From assembly GCA_036186865.1 (NCBI GenBank), contig AP025067.1, positions 20,575,419-20,639,418 on the forward strand: a stretch of DNA of 64,000 nt, read 5' to 3'. The stretch is from Eustoma russellianum. Lineage: Eukaryota; Streptophyta; Magnoliopsida; Gentianales; Gentianaceae. The position numbers and the translations under genes are program-made. Below, one piece after another: positions 58,762-64,000 of the stretch. The number at the start of each line of letters is the position of its first letter. Position 1 is the stretch's first letter. The notes below the pieces were generated by a model. The model did not search any database, was not told where the DNA came from, and saw only the letters and a program-made list of their open reading frames with translations.

Positions 58762-60906
58762 ATGTCTAAGTCACACATGAAAATAGAATTAGAAGGCATG
58801 TCCACACAAAGACCACCTCTTTTTGATGGAGAAAACTTTAGTCATTGGAAACTTAGGATGAAATTGTTCTTAATGGCTATTGATATAGACTTGTGGTCTA
58901 TCATTGAAGATGGACCTTATGTGCCTACTAAGCATGTTATAATTGATGGCTTATCACAAGAAGTTGAGAAATATAGAAAAGATTGGAGTGATGAAGATAA
59001 AAAGAAAATGAGTCTTAATGCTAAAGCAATGCAATTGTTGTTGAATGGTTTAAGTAGGAGTGAATCTGCCTATGTCTCTTCATGTTTAAGTGCAAAGGAT
59101 ATGTGGAAATGTCTTGAAATGAAGCATGAAGGAACTAATCAAGTAAAGGAATCAAAGATTAACATGTTAATGACTACACTTGAATCATTCCATTTACTGC
59201 CTAATGAATCAATTGTTGATATGGATTTAAGGCTTACAAACTTATACAACTCACTTGAATCCCTTGGTAAAACGTTTTTGATGAAAGAAAAAGTGCAAAA
59301 AGTTTTGAGAAGTTTGCCAATTGAATGGGATGCCAAAGTTAGTGCCATTGAAGAAAGCAAAGATCTTTCTCAAATAAAACTTGATGAATTGATAGGCTCT
59401 TTAAAAGTTTATGAAAACAAGTTGAATATAAGAAAGGCTGAAACTAGTAACAAGTCTAAATCACTTGCATTTGTAACAAATGAACCCGAATCATCTAATC
59501 AAGCCGAGTATGAAAGTGATGATGAAAGTGATGAAGAAGACATAATGTTGTTAGCTAGGCGTTTAAGGAAGTTTTTCAAGAAAAGACCAACTAAAAGACA
59601 AGCAAAATCAGCTGCCCCTATCAATGTGAAATCTAACAAACAAGATGGTAAATGGTATGATAAAGAACTTAAGTGTTATGAATGTGGCAAACAAGGACAC
59701 ATCTCATATGATTGTCCAAACAAGAACAAAAACCGTGACATGGATGAAAAGACAAGGACACAAACTAGAGTAGAACCTAAGCAAAGGAGGAAGAAAGCTC
59801 TCAAGGCAAGTTCAAGCACTTGGGATGACACATCTTCATCCGAATCCGAGGAGGAACCTGAAGTTGCACAAACATGTTTGGCTTCAAAGTCTACAAATGA
59901 GGTAACATTCGATTCTGACTCTGAATGTGATTTTACTCAAGATGAATTGTTGGATGAATTAGAAAAGTTGCATGATAGATATAAGAAGCTATCCAAGGAG
60001 AAGAAAAGAATAGTTGAGGAGAAGAACAAGTTGGAGACGTCTAACTTGAATCTAACTTCTCAACTAGAAGTTCTTCAACTTGAATCATCTAACACTATTA
60101 GTTCAATGCAAAATCAGATTAAGGAACTTAAGAACAAACATGAAAATGTGAAATGTGTGCAATGTGTTGATTACAACGTTTTAAAGTCTAAATTACATGA
60201 AATACAAACTGAATTTGAATCATTAAAAGCATGCAACCTAGACTTGAACAAATCTTTAGAACAATTTAAGAATGGTTCCAACATGTTAGACACTCTTATT
60301 GCATCTCAAAAGCATGGAAATGACAAACAAGGTCTTGGATATGTTAAAGAAGCTGAATACACATCTAAGGAAACAACATTTGTATCATCTTCAACCAACA
60401 TGAAATATAGGCCAAATGCATTTAGAAATGAACCTATTCTGCCCACACCACCTTCATCACAAAGATTGCAAAATGCATCAACATATAGGAAGGTAAATAC
60501 ACCTAGAAACCATGCTTACATGTATACAAGAATGCCTAAACAAAGTAGTATGAAATCTGCTCAAGTTATGCCTTATATGCAACAACATGCTTATGTGAAG
60601 AACATGACATACTCTCGGCCTAAATCAGTTTACAACACACGACCTAGACACACACAACATCTTGCGTATACACGGCCTAAATTCAATGCTTATACACGGC
60701 CAAGATATAACTCATATACATGGCAACATTCAAATGCATATAGAACTTACAATGCTCATCCAACTAGTCATAAACGTGCAGCCCCTTTTCAATCATATTC
60801 TATGTATCAAAATCCACTATTTGATCATTATATGCAACATGATTTTAACATTTCAAAACCAAGAAAGGTTGTTCAAGTTTGGGTACCTAAAGGTACACTA
60901 ACATGA
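58762..60906 (+). CDS. Sirevirus-like Gag (H), 714 residues
   Basis: Same architecture as G Gag, with two extra Ser residues after KALKAS and about a dozen substitutions (for example VKCVQ for VQCVQ). CCHC, coiled coil and the YTRPK-type tail are kept. It ends with the same TGA context and the same candidate splice donor. Confidence 0.94.
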   Translation: MSKSHMKIELEGMSTQRPPLFDGENFSHWKLRMKLFLMAIDIDLWSIIEDGPYVPTKHVIIDGLSQEVEKYRKDWSDEDKKKMSLNAKAMQLLLNGLSRSESAYVSSCLSAKDMWKCLEMKHEGTNQVKESKINMLMTTLESFHLLPNESIVDMDLRLTNLYNSLESLGKTFLMKEKVQKVLRSLPIEWDAKVSAIEESKDLSQIKLDELIGSLKVYENKLNIRKAETSNKSKSLAFVTNEPESSNQAEYESDDESDEEDIMLLARRLRKFFKKRPTKRQAKSAAPINVKSNKQDGKWYDKELKCYECGKQGHISYDCPNKNKNRDMDEKTRTQTRVEPKQRRKKALKASSSTWDDTSSSESEEEPEVAQTCLASKSTNEVTFDSDSECDFTQDELLDELEKLHDRYKKLSKEKKRIVEEKNKLETSNLNLTSQLEVLQLESSNTISSMQNQIKELKNKHENVKCVQCVDYNVLKSKLHEIQTEFESLKACNLDLNKSLEQFKNGSNMLDTLIASQKHGNDKQGLGYVKEAEYTSKETTFVSSSTNMKYRPNAFRNEPILPTPPSSQRLQNASTYRKVNTPRNHAYMYTRMPKQSSMKSAQVMPYMQQHAYVKNMTYSRPKSVYNTRPRHTQHLAYTRPKFNAYTRPRYNSYTWQHSNAYRTYNAHPTSHKRAAPFQSYSMYQNPLFDHYMQHDFNISKPRKVVQVWVPKGTLT

Positions 60907-60974
60907 ACTTAACTTGTCTAACCTTGAAAGGACCCAAAATCAAAGGGTACCTAAGTTGTTATTTACATTTGTAG

Positions 60975-63900
60975 GTACATAACATCAAAGAAAGACAAGT
61001 TGCTGGTTATAACAACAAAGAAGATGAAAAGAACAAAACCAATTGGATAGTTGATAGTGGTTGCTCAAGACATATGACGGGCAACAAAAATTTGTTTAGC
61101 ACACTTAAAAACGTTGCAAAAGGTGGCAAAGTTACCTTTGGAGACAACAACCAAGGCCAAATAATTGGCAAAGGCAAGGTTGGTGATCCAAACAAGTTTG
61201 AGATCAAAAACGTCCTACTTGTAAGTAACTTAACCTTTGAGCTTTTAAGTGTTTCTCAACTATGTGACAACAACTTGAATGTTCTCTTCTCCTCCACTTC
61301 TTGTAAGATAATGGATAAAAACAATCAAGTTGTGTTAAAAGGAAAACGTGAAGGAAACATATATGTGCTTAACATGGATGATATGCTAAGTAGTAACACA
61401 AAATGTCTTGTTTCACATGAATCTGATCCCAATCTTTGGCATAGACGTTTAGGACACATTGGTATATCAACCTTAGAAAAACTACACGCTAAAAGTCTTG
61501 TTAAAGGATTGCCTAAACTTAACTTGGATGATTTTCAACTATGTGAATCTTGTATCAAAGGCAAACATGTTAGAGAATCCCTTAAGCCTAAAACCGAGTT
61601 CACAACGTCAAGAATACTAGAACTCTTGCATATAGACTTATTTGGTCCATGTAGAACAAGAAGCTTAGGTGGAAGTTATTATGTATGTGTAATAGTTGAT
61701 GATTTCTCAAGATATACTTGGACATTGTTTCTTGCTTCAAAAGATGAAAGTGCATCATCTATAGCTAATCAAATTAGACAACTTGAAAATGAACATGAAT
61801 CACATGTTATTAAGATAAGGAGTGATAGAGGTGGTGAGTTTAAAAATAGTGAATTAATCAAATTCTGTAATGAAAAGGGTATAAAACATGAATTCTCCCC
61901 ACCAAGAACTCCTCAACTTAATGGTGTAGTTGAAAGAAAGAATAGGACTATTCAAGAAGTAGCAAGAACAATGATGGTAGAAAACAAAGTACCTAAATTC
62001 TTATGGGCTGAAGCAGTAAACACTTCAAGTTATATGATCAACAGACTATCAATAAGAAAGAAATTGAACAAAACACCATTTGAAATCTTAAATGGACGAC
62101 TCCCAAAAGTAAACTATCTAAAAGTCTTTGGTTGTAAATGCTTTGTATTGAACACAAAAGATAACTTAGATAAGTTTGATCCTAAGTCTGATGAACATAT
62201 ATTTGTGGGATATTCAATGAACTCTAAAGCATATAGATGTTATAATGCACAAACAAGAAAGATAGTTGAATCTATACATGTGAAGTTCAATGAAAATGCA
62301 TATCTCCAAACAAGTAATCAACATGAAATCTATGTACCAAATGATCAAATACTTCATGATGAAGATGAACTTATCCTACCACCTACAAATGATCAAATTG
62401 AAACACCAAATCAAACTCTTGAAATGCATGAAGTTCAAACTCCCCCTACACAAGAACATAATGAAGAAAATGTGCCTAACCAACCTATTGAACATCATGA
62501 ACCTATTGAAGATGCACAACCAAGTAATTGGTGGCAAATAAGAGATAAACAAAAGCATCCTCAAGAACTTATCATAGGAGATGTAAATCAAGGGGTTAGA
62601 ACACGTAGGCAAATAGATCCTAATGAATATGATCAATGGCATGCACTTATATCCCAAATTGAACCTAAGAATGTGAATGATGCCTTAAACGATGCATATT
62701 GGATAGATGCAATGCATGAAGAGTTAAACCAATTTGAAAGAAACAATGTGTGGGATTTAGTACCTAAACCCGAGGATAAATCAATCATTGGAACTAAATG
62801 GGTGTTTAGGAACAAAATGAATGAACAAGGGGTTGTAGTAAGAAATAAAGCAAGACTTGTAGCTCAAGGATATAATCAAGAAGAGGGTATTGATTACGAT
62901 GAAACATTTGCCCCCGTAGCAAGATTAGAATCCATACGCCTCTTATTAGCTTTTGCATGTTATAATAACATCAAACTATTCCAAATGGATGTTAAGAGTG
63001 CATTCTTAAATGGCTATATCCAAGAAGAAGTTTTTGTTAAACAACCACCAGGCTTTGAAGATCCAAAGAACCCTAATCATGTATATAAACTTAAGAAAGC
63101 CTTATATGGTTTGAAACAAGCCCCCCATGCATGGTATGAAAGATTTGCCAATTTTTTACTAAGTAACAACTTTCAAAGAGGAACCATAGATAGTACCTTA
63201 TTCTTGAAAAAGAAAGACAAAGATTTGCTTGTAATACAAATATATGTAGATGACATAATCTTTGGTTCAACTAATCCTAACTTAGTAAAAGACTTTGAAG
63301 ATTGTATGAAGTCTGAGTTTGAAATGTCTATGGTTGGTGAATTAAACTATTTCTTAGGCTTGCAAATAAAACAAACATCAAGTGGGATACATATCAATCA
63401 TGCCAAATACATAAGAGATATGATAAAGAAATTCAACTTTGAAAACTTGAAACCATCTCCAACACCAATGTGTACTTCAACAAAATTAGACAAAGATGAA
63501 AATGGTGTTGCATTTGATGAAAAACTATATAGGTCTATGATTGGTTCATTGCTATATCTAACTGCTAGTAGACCTGATATTATGTTTGCAGTATGTATGT
63601 GTGCAAGATTTCAAAGTATGCCTAAGTTGTCACACTTTAAAGCTGTAAAAAGAATATTTAGATATCTTCAACATACACCAACATTAGGCTTATGGTATGA
63701 TAGACAATCTAGTCTAAGTCTACATGCATATTCAGATGCAGATTATGGTGGATGTAGAGTAGATAGAAAGAGCACTAGTGGAACATGTCAATTCCTAGGA
63801 AACTCACTAATATCTTGGTTTTCAAAGAAACAATCTAGTGTTGCACTTTCTACTACTGAAGCAGAATATATGGCTTTAAGTCTATGTTGTACTCAACTAT

Positions 63901-64000
63901 TATGGATTAAACAACAACTTTCAGACTTTGAAATACAAGTAAATAATATCCCCATCTATTGTGATAGTACAAGTGCTATAAATTTGTCTAAAAACCCTGT
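60975..64000 (+). CDS. Copia pol (H), 3'-truncated by the window edge
   Basis: Opens after TAG at 60972-60974. I saw only substitutions relative to G, and the distance from here to the window end equals that in G (3026 nt). Protease WIVDSGCSRHMTG, integrase and RT YVDD (63243-63254) are kept. Notable changes: the start-like GTG of G is GTT here, and QAPRAWYE is QAPHAWYE. The frame ends in RNase H because the window ends. Confidence 0.9.

Larger units (their letters stand above)
55806..64000 (+). mobile_element. Ty1/copia Sirevirus-like element H, running off the window
   Basis: Second copy of the G family: complete 5' LTR, primer site, gag, and most of pol. Flanked on the left by CAGAA, the expected target copy. 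The 3' half lies outside the window. Gag and pol are nearly identical to G while the LTR shows more indels, so H and G are separate insertions of one active family. Confidence 0.94.

Overview
The window looks like nuclear DNA from a flowering plant, probably a eudicot. It is AT-rich. Plant LTR-retrotransposon pol and gag genes fill most of it, and every primer-binding site found matches the 3' end of plant initiator tRNA-Met (TGGTATCAGAGC). I see no single-copy host gene, tRNA, rRNA or CRISPR array. The species cannot be named from the sequence alone.

Layout. 1-3821: 3' end of a Ty3/gypsy element (A) with its LTR. 3822-6641: 5' part of a second copy (A2: truncated LTR, primer site, leader, broken gag). 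6642-6792: LTR fragment. 6799-25662: a tandem array of six units of about 1.5-1.65 kb carrying exon-like segments. The array is interrupted by a complete gypsy element B (9969-18652, 5-bp target duplication CAAAG) and by a Mutator-like foldback element (22485-23281, 10-bp target duplication). 25663-28661: decayed minus-strand gag-pol (D). 28662-37844: a minus-strand element E, broken by a plus-strand non-autonomous element C (30439-36763). 37845-55805: minus-strand gypsy element F, split inside its polyprotein by a complete Ty1/copia Sirevirus-like element G (41976-53106). 55806-64000: a second Sirevirus-like element H, inserted in F's leader and running off the window.

A, A2, D, C and E form one gypsy family; B and F are two related families. 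In A, B and F the last 57-68 codons of pol lie inside the 3' LTR, as described for CRM-type chromoviruses. C has lost protease, RT and integrase. It keeps LTRs, primer site and polypurine tract, plus one gag-derived reading frame fused to an acidic domain and broken by a single TAA.

The main points for follow-up are: (1) a perfect 6-bp stem-loop exactly 19 nt upstream of the LTR in five elements of three families, including two where that DNA is non-coding; (2) stepwise rebuilding of the LTR 5' end from autonomous to non-autonomous copies; (3) the gag-acidic ORF of C; (4) a possible 107-nt intron that would join gag to pol in frame in both Sirevirus copies; (5) the exon-bearing tandem array.
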